A stretch of 64,000 bases of DNA, taken from Opitutales bacterium UBA5694 (GTDB lineage Bacteria; Verrucomicrobiota; Verrucomicrobiia; Opitutales; Opitutaceae). Made by a program: the position numbers and the translations under genes. Below the pieces are notes generated by a model. It did not search any database. It saw only the letters and a program-made list of their open reading frames with translations, and was not told where the DNA came from. Below are positions 7,858 through 16,681 of the stretch, one piece after another (position 1 is the stretch's first letter; each line of letters opens with the position of its first letter). The stretch lies in NCBI GenBank assembly GCA_002420185.1, contig DIHO01000012.1, forward strand, positions 62,001-126,000, written 5' to 3'.

Positions 7858-9630
7858 CTACTTACGAGTAACCTTCACATAGATCGCACTACACAACTCG
7901 TTTCCGTCAATATCTGAAAAGAGAGTGCTTAGCTTCGTCCTTCCAGCATCCAAATTCGCAGTAAAGGTTGCATGGGTCGCACCCTTTCTCGGGACTATTG
8001 TCTCCTGAAACCCAGCGACATGAATGCTTGCGTAGTGTATCGGGCGTTCCCCTACATAGCCTATAAACGGCTTGTGAGCCTTAATTTTTTCTCCCTCAAC
8101 ACCCGAGCTCAAAGCTAAATTCGCCGATTCTGGCCAACGACGCAGTTCAAATTCATAGGTTCCGGCCTCTGCTAGCTCGATGTCCCAGTAACCTGTGGTG
8201 TTGGCGGCCACCAGGTTGGGTGGGTTGTCACAGTAACCTCCCTGCCAGTCGTTGGAAAAGAGCGTCAAACTTGGTTCTGTATCGCTCCCTACGGTAATGT
8301 AGCGGGGCGTATCAAAACGGAGTTTGGCTTCGGCATACCATTGCTCGTAATGATCCCTCATTTCCTGTGCGATTTCCGGGTATTGCTTAATGATATTTTT
8401 ATTCTGATGCGGATCGGTGGCAATATTGTGGAGCGTATCCTGTCCCACCAGACGCCACTTGTCCCAAAGCACAATGGCATGATCCCAGCGAACGGCTGAG
8501 GTATTGCGGTTGGAGTATTGAATCACGATTTTTCGGTCATCCAATTTGGATTGTTTTCCCTGCAACAGTTTCGCGAGGCTGGCTCCGTTGGTTTCAGCCG
8601 ATGGTTTCGGCAGATCGCACAACTCCGCCAGCGTAGGAAGAATGTCCTGAACCTGGGTCAGATCACCGATGTCTCGGGCACCATCTAATCCCTCAGGCCA
8701 GCGCCAGAAACTGGCAACCCGATGCCCTCCATCGAACATGCCCCGCTTGTATCCTTGCATGCCCGCATTGTAAATTTCTGAAGCCGCTTTACTCTGCGTG
8801 CCATTGTCATTCAGATAGATCAGAAGGGTATTGTCTTTTAATCCTTCTTTTTTGAGAAAGGTTTCGAGCCTGCCCATATTCTCATCAATATTGGCGATCA
8901 TGCCATAAAAAGCGGCCGGAACCTCGACCCCGTTAAAGGTCCCCACCTCCGTGTAGGGTATAGAATACTCTTCATCCACCCAGTTGGGCACATGGGGTGT
9001 ATTGGTCGGAAGGTAGAGAAAGAACGGTTTATCCGCTTTCTTCTGTTCTTTCATCCAGTCCATCGCTTCATCGAAAAAGATATCGGTGCAGTAGCCTTTG
9101 TAGCGTTTCTCTACACCGTTGTGCTGCAACCAGGGGTCCCAGTAGGAGTTTCCAAAGTGATCGGCCAAAGAGGTAATGCCCCATGCCGGATGATGCAGTG
9201 TCTCCTGAAAACCACGATCCTGTGGACGGTGCGGGAAGCTATCGCCGAGGTGCCATTTGCCAAAGTGTCCGGTCGAGTAACCGGCTTTAGCAAAGTACTC
9301 TGGCATTAATGGAATTCCATTCCCCATCATAGAGCGTCCTTGGCAAACCGCTGTCGCTCCGTTTCGCATGGCGTCCATTCCTGTCATCAATTGGCCACGT
9401 GTTGGAGTGCACATGGGAGCCACATGAAAATCTGTCAGACGGATGCTTTCTGCGTGGAGTTTGTCGAGTTCCGGGGTCTTCAACAATGGATTCCCATGAC
9501 AGCTGTAGTCACCGTAGCCCTGATCATCGGTCATGATCAGGATTACGTTGGGACGGTCTGCTGCGAGGGTAGAAGAAAGCGCGAAACAAAGCGCAAGAAT
9601 CATAAGGTAAAAGTTTTCGATATTCTTCAT
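7858..9630 (-). CDS. S1 sulfatase with extra C-terminal beta-rich domain
   Basis: Large secreted sulfatase, 590 residues against about 450-500 for its neighbours. Signal peptide 1-23, LIMTDDQGYGD (Asp 35-36), formylglycine site CTPTR at 74-78 with Thr in the Ser position, HFGKWHLGD, YLNDNGTQS. The sulfatase fold ends near residue 450 with a DPHQNKN block. The last ~130 residues form a separate beta-rich module (GYWDIELAEAGTYEFELRRW). The same module ends the sulfatase at 21395-23242, and the catalytic parts are also alike (PMCxPTRGQLMTG). The module may bind carbohydrate or cap the active site. Starts 4 bases after the preceding gene ends, so clearly co-transcribed. Confidence 0.92.
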   Translation of the reverse strand: MKNIENFYLMILALCFALSSTLAADRPNVILIMTDDQGYGDYSCHGNPLLKTPELDKLHAESIRLTDFHVAPMCTPTRGQLMTGMDAMRNGATAVCQGRSMMGNGIPLMPEYFAKAGYSTGHFGKWHLGDSFPHRPQDRGFQETLHHPAWGITSLADHFGNSYWDPWLQHNGVEKRYKGYCTDIFFDEAMDWMKEQKKADKPFFLYLPTNTPHVPNWVDEEYSIPYTEVGTFNGVEVPAAFYGMIANIDENMGRLETFLKKEGLKDNTLLIYLNDNGTQSKAASEIYNAGMQGYKRGMFDGGHRVASFWRWPEGLDGARDIGDLTQVQDILPTLAELCDLPKPSAETNGASLAKLLQGKQSKLDDRKIVIQYSNRNTSAVRWDHAIVLWDKWRLVGQDTLHNIATDPHQNKNIIKQYPEIAQEMRDHYEQWYAEAKLRFDTPRYITVGSDTEPSLTLFSNDWQGGYCDNPPNLVAANTTGYWDIELAEAGTYEFELRRWPESANLALSSGVEGEKIKAHKPFIGYVGERPIHYASIHVAGFQETIVPRKGATHATFTANLDAGRTKLSTLFSDIDGNELCSAIYVKVTRK

Positions 9631-9634
9631 AGAT

Positions 9635-11062
9635 TTATTTCATAAGGATAAAACTAGATCGCTCCAACACTTCGAAATTTTTCATCCCTAAATAGTCTCG
9701 AAGTTTGGGTAAGTTCCCTGGTTCGCTGATCAGAAAATCTGAGTGGTCCAGCATTCCGGGAGGGCGTGAATTGGCGGCAAGCTCTTTTGCATGGGAATCG
9801 AGGATTGCGTTCAACTCCTTTGCCAGCTCGGGGCGCTTTTCGATCAGATTCCTGGTTTCACCGAGATCGTTCTTCAAATTGTAGAGCTCGAACTTTCCTT
9901 TAGCTCCGCGAACCAGTTTCCAGTTCCCGCGGCGGATGGCATCGATTTCGTAGAAAAGGACCTTATGTGCAGACTTAGCTTTCGCATTCCCGAGCAGGGC
10001 ATTCAGGGAGTTTTTCCCATCAGTTATCCTGTCGGCGGGCATTTCGGCTCCGACCAATTTGGCCAAAGAGGGTAACACATCGATAGAAGCGGTTATCGCT
10101 TCAGTGACCTGACCGGCGGGAATCGTTCCCGGCCACCAGGTGAGGGTGGGCTCGCGCATATGCCCTTCGTACTTCGGACCGCCTTTGTTTCCACGAAGCG
10201 GTCCGGCGCTCATGCCGCGTGCGGGACCATTGTCAGAAGTGAAAATGAAGAGGGTATTCTCATCGATTTCCAGTTCCTCCAATGTATCTAGAATTCGTCC
10301 CACACTGGTATCGACTTCCTCAACAGTTGCTCGATCAATATCGCCTTCCACCTTTTTTGCTAGATCCAATCGTCCGAAACGTGGCAAATGAACATAGGCG
10401 TGCGGTATATAAAGAAAGAAAGGTTGGTCTTTGTTTTTCTTTATGAACTTAACCGCCTCATCGGTGATCACCTCACAAAGGAGGGATTGGTCGGCGCCAT
10501 CACTTACATAGGCTACCACTTCGTTTTGTCTGAGGACCGGAAGCGGGGTGTAGGTTTCTTTAGTATGCCGATGGCCATTCAGGTTAAAGGGCCACATGTC
10601 GTTGGAGTAGGGGATTCCAAAATATTCATCAAAGCCGTTTTGCAAAGGGAGAAACTCACGTTGATCGCCAAGGTGCCACTTGCCAAATATACCGGTTCTG
10701 TAACCCACGGATTTCATGGCATCACCAATGGTTAACTCGGTTGGGTTGAGCCCCCGTTTTTCGTTGGGAAAACAGACCGTACCATCCATTCCGATACGCG
10801 CGGCATAGGTTCCGGTCATCAAAGCAGCACGGGACGGGGTACAGGCAGTGTTTGAAGTATAATACTGAGTTAACCGGTTTCCTTCCTGGGCCATCCGATC
10901 CAGGTTGGGTGTCTGATTCACTGTGTTGCCAAACGGACCTATGTCACCGTAGCCCATGTCATCAATGAACATGAGTACCACGTTGGGCTTGTCCGCCGGG
11001 AGAGAGGTTAAGCAGGTGTAAAGAAGTATTAGGGATACGGAAAACGTTTTCTTATGGTGCAT
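9635..11062 (-). CDS. S1 sulfatase (arylsulfatase A-like)
   Basis: Secreted sulfatase of 475 residues. Signal peptide 1-22, LMFIDDMGYGD (Asp 34-35), formylglycine site CTPSR at 74-78, FGKWHLGDQ, FFLYIPHAYVHLP, TSDNGPARG, and RGNKGGPKYEGHMREP for the sulfate-site Lys. A block GIPYSNDMWPF is shared with the sulfatase at 61209-62657 (GIPYSNDMAI), which suggests a common subfamily. ATG at 11062 was chosen; the open frame continues 22 codons upstream into the previous gene, but the signal peptide begins here. It lies 19 bases after the upstream sulfatase and 4 bases before the next one. Confidence 0.92.
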   Translation of the reverse strand: MHHKKTFSVSLILLYTCLTSLPADKPNVVLMFIDDMGYGDIGPFGNTVNQTPNLDRMAQEGNRLTQYYTSNTACTPSRAALMTGTYAARIGMDGTVCFPNEKRGLNPTELTIGDAMKSVGYRTGIFGKWHLGDQREFLPLQNGFDEYFGIPYSNDMWPFNLNGHRHTKETYTPLPVLRQNEVVAYVSDGADQSLLCEVITDEAVKFIKKNKDQPFFLYIPHAYVHLPRFGRLDLAKKVEGDIDRATVEEVDTSVGRILDTLEELEIDENTLFIFTSDNGPARGMSAGPLRGNKGGPKYEGHMREPTLTWWPGTIPAGQVTEAITASIDVLPSLAKLVGAEMPADRITDGKNSLNALLGNAKAKSAHKVLFYEIDAIRRGNWKLVRGAKGKFELYNLKNDLGETRNLIEKRPELAKELNAILDSHAKELAANSRPPGMLDHSDFLISEPGNLPKLRDYLGMKNFEVLERSSFILMK

Positions 11063-11081
11063 GCGAGTAGTTGGTAAGGTC

Positions 11082-12467
11082 CTAATTCCTTCGGCCCTCC
11101 AAATTGATTTTTGGAATTTCTGATTCATCCCAATCGAGGCGTTTGAAGTAGGCCGTCAGTTGAGCGTAGAGTTGTTTGACCATCTCTGGTTTTTCCTCAG
11201 CCAGATTTTTACTTTCTCCAATGTCCTCCACCAGGTCGTAGAGTAGTAGCTGATTGGAGTCGGCATCCTTGATGAGCTTGTGCCGACCCTGAACGATGGT
11301 GAGATCGTGACGGTTGTTGGGCTTGGTATATTTGAAAACGAGGAAGGGGTCTTTGCGGCGGATGGGTTGTTCACCGCTGCTTTTCAGGTGATCGAGTAGG
11401 GAGCCACCCTCGACGGTATCTGGGAACTGACTGGTGCCATTGATGATATCCATCGCAGTCGCGTAGATATCCGTTCCCACCACCGGTTCAGCAGAATGGG
11501 TATTCGCAGGGATTCCTGGTCCTCGGACAATAAAGGGTACACGAATACCACCTTCGCTTACATGGTACTTGTGACTGCGTTGCGGGTACGCTTTATAATA
11601 CCCTCGCTTGTCAACAGGTTTGTGGAAATCGTGTTTGTCTTCATAGCCGTTGTCGGCGGTGTAGATGACGTAGGTATTCTCCCGAATTCCCAGTTCATCG
11701 ATTTTGTCCAGAACGCTTCCTACGCCCGCATCGAGGTTCTCATTCATGGCGGCCCATAATGGACTGTTTTGGTAGGGCGTTGCCTTTTTCGCGTGCTGAG
11801 TCTTGTACTTCTCAATGGTTTCTGGGAGAGCCTGGTAAGTGAGATGATTGGCGTAGTGAGAAATCTGTAGGAAGAACGGTCGGTCTTCCTGAACCTGCTT
11901 CTCCATAAAGGCATTGGCCTTACGAGTCAGACTGAAGATGAAGCGTGGATCTCTTGGATGGGGTGAGTCTGGGTTGTTGCGCGTTTTCCCCCTCGTTGCA
12001 TTGGGGTCGTGCCCATCACCATACTCGGCCACATCATAACCGAGTTCCGAAGGCCCCCATTCGATATGCCATTTGCCCATATGTGCACATACGTAATCCG
12101 GGTTCACTTGCTTAAGGCGATTGGCCAGGGAGTCCTTCACGGCCGCATCGACATTCTTGCCGATATTATCTGCTCCCCAGATCTGCAGACTGGAGGGACT
12201 ACGACCAAATTGGATGGCATAGCGCGTAGGCGAGCAGGTGGGTGCTGGTGCGTAGGCCTGCGAGAAGCGCATACCTTCCTTGGCTAATTGCGCGAGCCTC
12301 GGCGTCTGGTAATAAGTGCTGCCGGATCCCGGGATATCTGGATGCATCCGAGTGGAAAGCGCGTTCCAGCCTTGGTCGTCAGCCAGAATAAGAATGATAT
12401 TCTGCCTGTCTGCAGCGACTGCCGCAGACAATCCTAGAAATATGATCAGTAAAACCAACGCTCTCAT
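11082..12467 (-). CDS. S1 sulfatase (arylsulfatase-like)
   Basis: Secreted sulfatase of 461 residues. Signal peptide 1-19 (MRALVLLIIFLGLSAAVAA), ILADDQGWN with Asp 30-31, formylglycine site CSPTR at 78-82 followed by YAIQFGRSP, HMGKWHIEWGP, FFLQISHYANHL, and TADNGYEDKHDF. The usual LTG after the Cys motif is replaced by QFG. The insert NPDSPHPRDPRFIF before the substrate loop is not seen in the other sulfatases here. ATG at 12467 was chosen from the signal peptide; an upstream extension overlaps the GH32-like gene. It begins 10 bases after that gene, which argues for a shared transcript and perhaps a shared substrate. Confidence 0.92.
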   Translation of the reverse strand: MRALVLLIIFLGLSAAVAADRQNIILILADDQGWNALSTRMHPDIPGSGSTYYQTPRLAQLAKEGMRFSQAYAPAPTCSPTRYAIQFGRSPSSLQIWGADNIGKNVDAAVKDSLANRLKQVNPDYVCAHMGKWHIEWGPSELGYDVAEYGDGHDPNATRGKTRNNPDSPHPRDPRFIFSLTRKANAFMEKQVQEDRPFFLQISHYANHLTYQALPETIEKYKTQHAKKATPYQNSPLWAAMNENLDAGVGSVLDKIDELGIRENTYVIYTADNGYEDKHDFHKPVDKRGYYKAYPQRSHKYHVSEGGIRVPFIVRGPGIPANTHSAEPVVGTDIYATAMDIINGTSQFPDTVEGGSLLDHLKSSGEQPIRRKDPFLVFKYTKPNNRHDLTIVQGRHKLIKDADSNQLLLYDLVEDIGESKNLAEEKPEMVKQLYAQLTAYFKRLDWDESEIPKINLEGRRN

Positions 12468-12477
12468 AGTATCCCGA

Positions 12478-14151
12478 TCAATAGATGGTGCCCATTTGCC
12501 AGGCATCGAGTGATACCAGTTTCGCATCCGCACCCTGGGCACGCAAGGCAACTCCAAGACTGTCTTCGCGTCCCGGATATGTGCGTGCCGCCACACATGC
12601 TTTTCCGTTTAAGAAAACTTCGACCACACTGCGATCGATAAAGATGTGGAGTTTGAGCGGTTCTCCTTTGCCGCGTTTGAAACTATCCATCTCAGGTGGA
12701 CGGGACGCAGCTTTTGGAAGAATCGAGGAGCGTGTATTGTCGAGCGTAACCACGGTGTCGTGCATGACCTCCCCCGCAGCTCTGCGAGCACGCATGTCAT
12801 CTAGACCGAAGGTTCTCGGGCTGTAACCCTTCTCAGGCTGGATGATAATACGGGTTTTTTCTTCACCTCCTGGAGAACGTAGTAGTTCCAGCTCTATCGT
12901 TTGCGCTGAATTCGGATCGATTTCCGCAATCAGTTCCATGGTGTTACCAGAAATGTTTTTCAGGACCACGTCCTCATTGGCCGGTAAGATGAGGTTTTCG
13001 ACTCTCTCATGATCTCCACGTAGCGAAGCATAATCTCCGGCCGGTTCCTGACGGATGGGATCCCAAAGATCATCCGGCACCAAAGTGATCCTCCGTGGTA
13101 GGGACATTAGTTGATTCCAGCCCTTGCTGGGGTAACCAGGGTTCATATTGAAGATGGTAATGAGGCCGCCTTTACCGTCCGGAAATACTGAAGGAGCATG
13201 TACGCCACCGGGAGCAGATGGCCCGTGATTAAAGTCTCCCCCATCGGTCACTTTAAATTTCAGGCGCTCCTTATCAAAATCTCCAAGCATCCATTTTCCG
13301 CCACTAGTATGACTGTAGTGAATGAGCATGTACTTTTCCTCATTCTTCCCGATCGGCCAGAAGTAAGGGCAGGCCCCATCATCACCCACCATCCCGTAAC
13401 GGTCATCTTCCAGAAATTGATGGATGTACTGCCAGTTTTCCAAGTCGGAAGAACGATGTAGATACGTAGCACGAACGTTTTTACCTCCCGGGCCGTCTGC
13501 AGTTTGGCCAGCAGTGAGGGTGTAGTAGTAATCACCTTCTTTGAAAATAGCCGGATCGAATATCCGGTTCGGTAGAGGCGGAGGCCCAGCAGTCCATTCG
13601 GGAATCACTGCTTGGCCAGTGACCTTTTCCCAGTTTAATAGTAAGGGATCACTGGATACGGCAACCATCGTTCCTACTTCAGTGCCGTGATACATGGCAA
13701 TCGCACGGTCCTCCTCGATGATTACATTACCCGAAAAGCAAGCTCGTTCTGGATCAGGATAAATGGCGTAGGGAAGGTCCCGCCAATGTATCAGATCATC
13801 GCTGACCGCGTGCCCCCAGTGCTGACGAGGGTCTTCCGGTGGATAACCTTGGTAGAACATGTGCCACTGACCGTTCCAATAGCTCAATCCATTGGGGTCG
13901 TTCAGACGGTTCTCCGGACTGCTAAAATGGTAACGAGGGTAATGGGGATCTTCTAATAGCTTTGTTCGCGACTCATGAAAGCGTTTGAGCAAAGAGTTAT
14001 CAGTCAGTTCTTTTTCCTGTTCCTCAAGAGTCTCCGAAAAGGTGAACCGGGGAACAGGGGAAGCGTATTGACTAGGAGAAGTCTGGGCTGCGACGAAAGT
14101 AGTGACTGAGATACTCACAGCCGACATCAATAGGATATGGGTTCGTTTCAT
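12478..14151 (-). CDS. GH32-like beta-fructosidase homologue lacking the usual acid/base Glu
   Basis: Secreted two-domain GH32-type protein, 557 residues: signal peptide 1-22, five-bladed propeller to about 400, then a beta-sandwich ending in RSVVEVFLNGK, the usual GH32 C-terminal hallmark. Catalytic landmarks: RLNDPNG at 82-88 keeps the nucleophile Asp85; IFDP at 197-200 keeps the transition-state Asp199 but has Phe for the Arg of RDP; GDDGACPYFWPIG has Ala260 where the acid/base Glu of the EC motif should be. The fold is clear; plain invertase or levanase activity is doubtful. First intact gene after the regulator and the transporter remnant, 10 bases before the next sulfatase. It may act on, or only bind, a fructose-containing or unrelated substrate. 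Confidence 0.82.
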   Translation of the reverse strand: MKRTHILLMSAVSISVTTFVAAQTSPSQYASPVPRFTFSETLEEQEKELTDNSLLKRFHESRTKLLEDPHYPRYHFSSPENRLNDPNGLSYWNGQWHMFYQGYPPEDPRQHWGHAVSDDLIHWRDLPYAIYPDPERACFSGNVIIEEDRAIAMYHGTEVGTMVAVSSDPLLLNWEKVTGQAVIPEWTAGPPPLPNRIFDPAIFKEGDYYYTLTAGQTADGPGGKNVRATYLHRSSDLENWQYIHQFLEDDRYGMVGDDGACPYFWPIGKNEEKYMLIHYSHTSGGKWMLGDFDKERLKFKVTDGGDFNHGPSAPGGVHAPSVFPDGKGGLITIFNMNPGYPSKGWNQLMSLPRRITLVPDDLWDPIRQEPAGDYASLRGDHERVENLILPANEDVVLKNISGNTMELIAEIDPNSAQTIELELLRSPGGEEKTRIIIQPEKGYSPRTFGLDDMRARRAAGEVMHDTVVTLDNTRSSILPKAASRPPEMDSFKRGKGEPLKLHIFIDRSVVEVFLNGKACVAARTYPGREDSLGVALRAQGADAKLVSLDAWQMGTIY

Positions 14152-14188
14152 GAATAGTCTAACTCAATTAATTATTATATACAAAAAT

Positions 14189-14634
14189 TCAACTCACAAA
14201 TCTTGATTCCATTTCCTCCAGGGAGTCGCCTTTGGTTTCTGCAACGAACAACTTTACCCAGGTCAGTTGAAGAATCATCATAAAGCAAAAGAAGCCAAAA
14301 ACAACGCTGGCCGGAAAAGCCTCCTCCATTGAAGGAAAGAATAGGGTAAACAAAGCGGCAAAAACCCAATGAGTACCACTGCCAAGTGATTGACCTTGGG
14401 CGCGGTGAAGATTGGGAAATATCTCCAAGATGAATACCAGATAACCGCTCTCTGTCCCACGGCATGTGCGGCGATAAATGCAGAACGAAAAAATGGCAAA
14501 ACTCTCAGATGCAAATGCCCAGGCGCAAGGCCCCAAAAATAGGGCCCTAAGCGAGGCATAGCTCCTTGCCTGTCGCTTAAGGAGATTATTGGAACAAGGC
14601 GATTCCGTAGGTCCTCCCGACTTGAGTACACCGT
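14189..14634 (-). pseudogene. Decayed MFS sugar transporter (C-terminal part)
   Basis: Three minus-strand frames together spell the end of a sugar-porter MFS protein: GPCAWAFASESFAIFSF, then in a second frame FIAAHAVGQRAVIW, then back to EIFPNLHRAQGQSLGSGTHW, WVFAALFTLFFP and FVAETKGDSLEEMESRF. Two frameshifts flank the middle segment, and the N-terminal two thirds are missing because the regulator gene ends just upstream. Its place between an AraC regulator and a GH32-like gene suggests the lost protein imported the released sugar. The frameshifts could be sequencing errors, but the missing N-terminus cannot. Confidence 0.7.
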
Positions 14635-14641
14635 AACCTAC

Positions 14642-15370
14642 CTACCGGCCTTCGCTTTTGCGAAATTTCAAGGGTAGCGTTCCCATGTGGCGCTTAAATT
14701 GGCGCGTGAAATAGCTGTGGTCGTAAAATCCACATTCGAGGGCGATTTCAGTTATTATTTTATTTGTGTACTTTAATTTGTCGGCAGCGATAAGAACGCG
14801 TAGTCGGAGAATGTATTCCCGTGGGCTGATACTGAATCGCTTTTTGAATAGCCGCTCCAACTGGCGTTGAGAGAGACCTGCATGCTGAGAGAGTTCGGGA
14901 ATGTTGATAGTCTGATCGAAGCTGCCTTTGATTAAGTCGACTACCTTGGAAATAGGGTCATCGGGATCGTCAAACGAGAGCTGATACGGTTGAATGAGGC
15001 CGCAAATCGCGGCCACTGATCCAGCTTTGTTGAAAATCGGGTACTTGTTTGTGATGTACCATTCGGGAAGTCGATCGCGTGAGGGAAACAGTTCAACCAG
15101 ATTGAGAAGGGGCTTTCCGGAACGCAGTATCGTTTTGTCGTCCCGAGCGAATTTGTCATCCATGTATTTTGGAAACATTTCGATATCGGATTTTCCCACT
15201 AATTCCTCGACGGAAGTGAATCCGCAGTGTTCAAGAAACCGCTGATTTCCCATGAACAACCGGCGTTTGCGGTCCTTGGCGAAGAACATGATTTTTGGGA
15301 TGTGTTCGAAGAGGCGATAGAACTCTCCGCCCAAATGAAACTCCTCCAGATAAGGATCGAATAGCTCCAT
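14642..15370 (-). CDS. PAS-AraC family transcriptional regulator
   Basis: Cytoplasmic regulator of 242 residues. Residues ~15-125 form a PAS domain (FEHIPKIMFFAKDRKRR, GKSDIEMFPKYMDDKFARDD, PIFNKAGSVAAICGLI) that probably senses a small ligand. Residues ~150-238 form the two-helix-turn-helix AraC DNA-binding domain (LSQRQLERLFKKRF, EIALECGFYDHSYFTRQFKR). The domain pairing is common in Verrucomicrobia and Planctomycetes next to sugar genes. It heads the minus-strand run and faces the plus-strand run; an inverted repeat sits 10 bases before its start. It probably controls one or both sulfatase runs and perhaps itself. Confidence 0.88.
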   Translation of the reverse strand: MELFDPYLEEFHLGGEFYRLFEHIPKIMFFAKDRKRRLFMGNQRFLEHCGFTSVEELVGKSDIEMFPKYMDDKFARDDKTILRSGKPLLNLVELFPSRDRLPEWYITNKYPIFNKAGSVAAICGLIQPYQLSFDDPDDPISKVVDLIKGSFDQTINIPELSQHAGLSQRQLERLFKKRFSISPREYILRLRVLIAADKLKYTNKIITEIALECGFYDHSYFTRQFKRHMGTLPLKFRKSEGR

Positions 15371-15380
15371 GGCGAAAAGA

Positions 15381-15404
15381 TACTATTTTTAGTAACAAAT
15401 AGTA
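15381..15404. promoter_or_regulatory. Inverted repeat, probable operator between divergent runs
   Basis: TACTATTT, 8-base spacer, AAATAGTA: a perfect 8+8 inverted repeat, with a nested palindrome TACTA-TTTT-TAGTA inside its left half. It lies 11-34 bases upstream of the regulator start and about 117 bases before the divergent Gfo/Idh/MocA gene. An autoregulatory site is the simplest reading. AraC proteins usually bind direct repeats, so another regulator is possible. Confidence 0.45.
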
Positions 15405-15520
15405 CAAGCGGAATAAATCGGATTCTGTTAAGATAAGATTGCAGAGAGTGAAACCCGCTCTATTCTGCCGTTTTCACGTTCCCTGCAGGAACATTAGTTC
15501 AATGTTAGGCAAAGTAATAT

Positions 15521-16651
15521 ATGTCGGATAAAGTTAATGTCGCTCTCGTGGGACTCGGTTTTGGGGCTGAGTTCATTCCTATCTACGAAAAGCATCCCAA
15601 TGCAGATATTGCCGCGATTTGCCAGCGGAATGAGGAGTCGCTGAACAAGGTTGGAGACGAGTTCGGAATCGATCCGTCGAAGCGCTACACTTCATACGAG
15701 GAGTTGCTCGAGGACCCTGGTGTTGATGCAGTGCACATTAATACACCTATTGGCAGCCATGCCCCCCATTCGATCCAAGCATTGAAGGCTGGCAAGCATG
15801 TGGCCTGTACTGTGCCGATGGCCACGACGGTTGAAGAGTGCCGCGAGATTTGCGAACTGTGTGAATCAACCGGGTTGACTTATATGATGATGGAGACGGT
15901 GGTCTACAGTCGCGAGTTTTTGTTTGTTAAGGAACTGTTCGACAAGGGCGAACTTGGACGTATCCAGTATTTGCAGTCGAGCCACCAGCAAGACATGGAT
16001 GGCTGGCCAAGCTATTGGGATGGCCTCCCCCCTATGCATTACGCGACTCATTGCGTAGGACCGGTTTTGGCACTACAACGAGATCGGGCGGAAACGCTGT
16101 CTTGCTTCGGATCGGGACGAATAGAGGAAGAAATGATTCCAATCCATGGCTCCCCTTTCGCGATAGAGTCTTGTCAGGTGACCTTCAAGGATTCAGATGT
16201 ATCGGCGCGTATCATACGATCCTTGTACAACACGGCTCGCCAGTACCGTGAGAGCTTTGATGCCTACGGTTCTAAAAAGAGTTATGAGTGGCCGTTGGTG
16301 GAAGGGGAGAATCCGGTGATCCACACGATAGGAAAGCCCGAGCCGGAAATTCCAGAACGAGTGGAGGTGCCGGATTTCGCGGATCGATTACCGGTGGAGA
16401 TTCAATCATTCACGGGTCGTGGTGTTTACGATTCCGGCGACAACCAGCATCTTTCGTTCACGCAGGGAGGTGGGCATGGCGGGTCGCATCCGCATTTGGT
16501 TCACGAATTTGTAAGTGCACTGCTTAAGAAGCGAGCTCCGTACCCGAACGCACCTGAGTCGGCTAATATCACCTGCGTCGGGATTCTGGCCCACGAGTCC
16601 GCGATGGAAGGCGGTGCACTCAAACAAATGCCCGAGTTTACTTTGAAATAG
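15521..16651 (+). CDS. Gfo/Idh/MocA family protein without the EKP lysine
   Basis: Cytoplasmic protein of 376 residues with the NAD(P)-binding Rossmann start VALVGLGFGAEFIP and a C-terminal Gfo/Idh/MocA domain (MHYATHCVGPVLAL supplies the conserved His region). The motif that normally reads EKPxA, whose Lys is catalytic, is CTVPMA here (GKHVACTVPMATTVEEC), so the Lys is absent. It may be an oxidoreductase with another proton relay or a lyase/hydrolase-type member of the family. First gene of the plus-strand run, divergent from the PAS-AraC regulator, and 30 bases before a sulfatase. Likely role: processing of a released, modified sugar; no sugar can be named. Confidence 0.85.
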   Translation: MSDKVNVALVGLGFGAEFIPIYEKHPNADIAAICQRNEESLNKVGDEFGIDPSKRYTSYEELLEDPGVDAVHINTPIGSHAPHSIQALKAGKHVACTVPMATTVEECREICELCESTGLTYMMMETVVYSREFLFVKELFDKGELGRIQYLQSSHQQDMDGWPSYWDGLPPMHYATHCVGPVLALQRDRAETLSCFGSGRIEEEMIPIHGSPFAIESCQVTFKDSDVSARIIRSLYNTARQYRESFDAYGSKKSYEWPLVEGENPVIHTIGKPEPEIPERVEVPDFADRLPVEIQSFTGRGVYDSGDNQHLSFTQGGGHGGSHPHLVHEFVSALLKKRAPYPNAPESANITCVGILAHESAMEGGALKQMPEFTLK

Positions 16652-16681
16652 CATCTTCACTTCTATCCCGTACCCCTTCCC

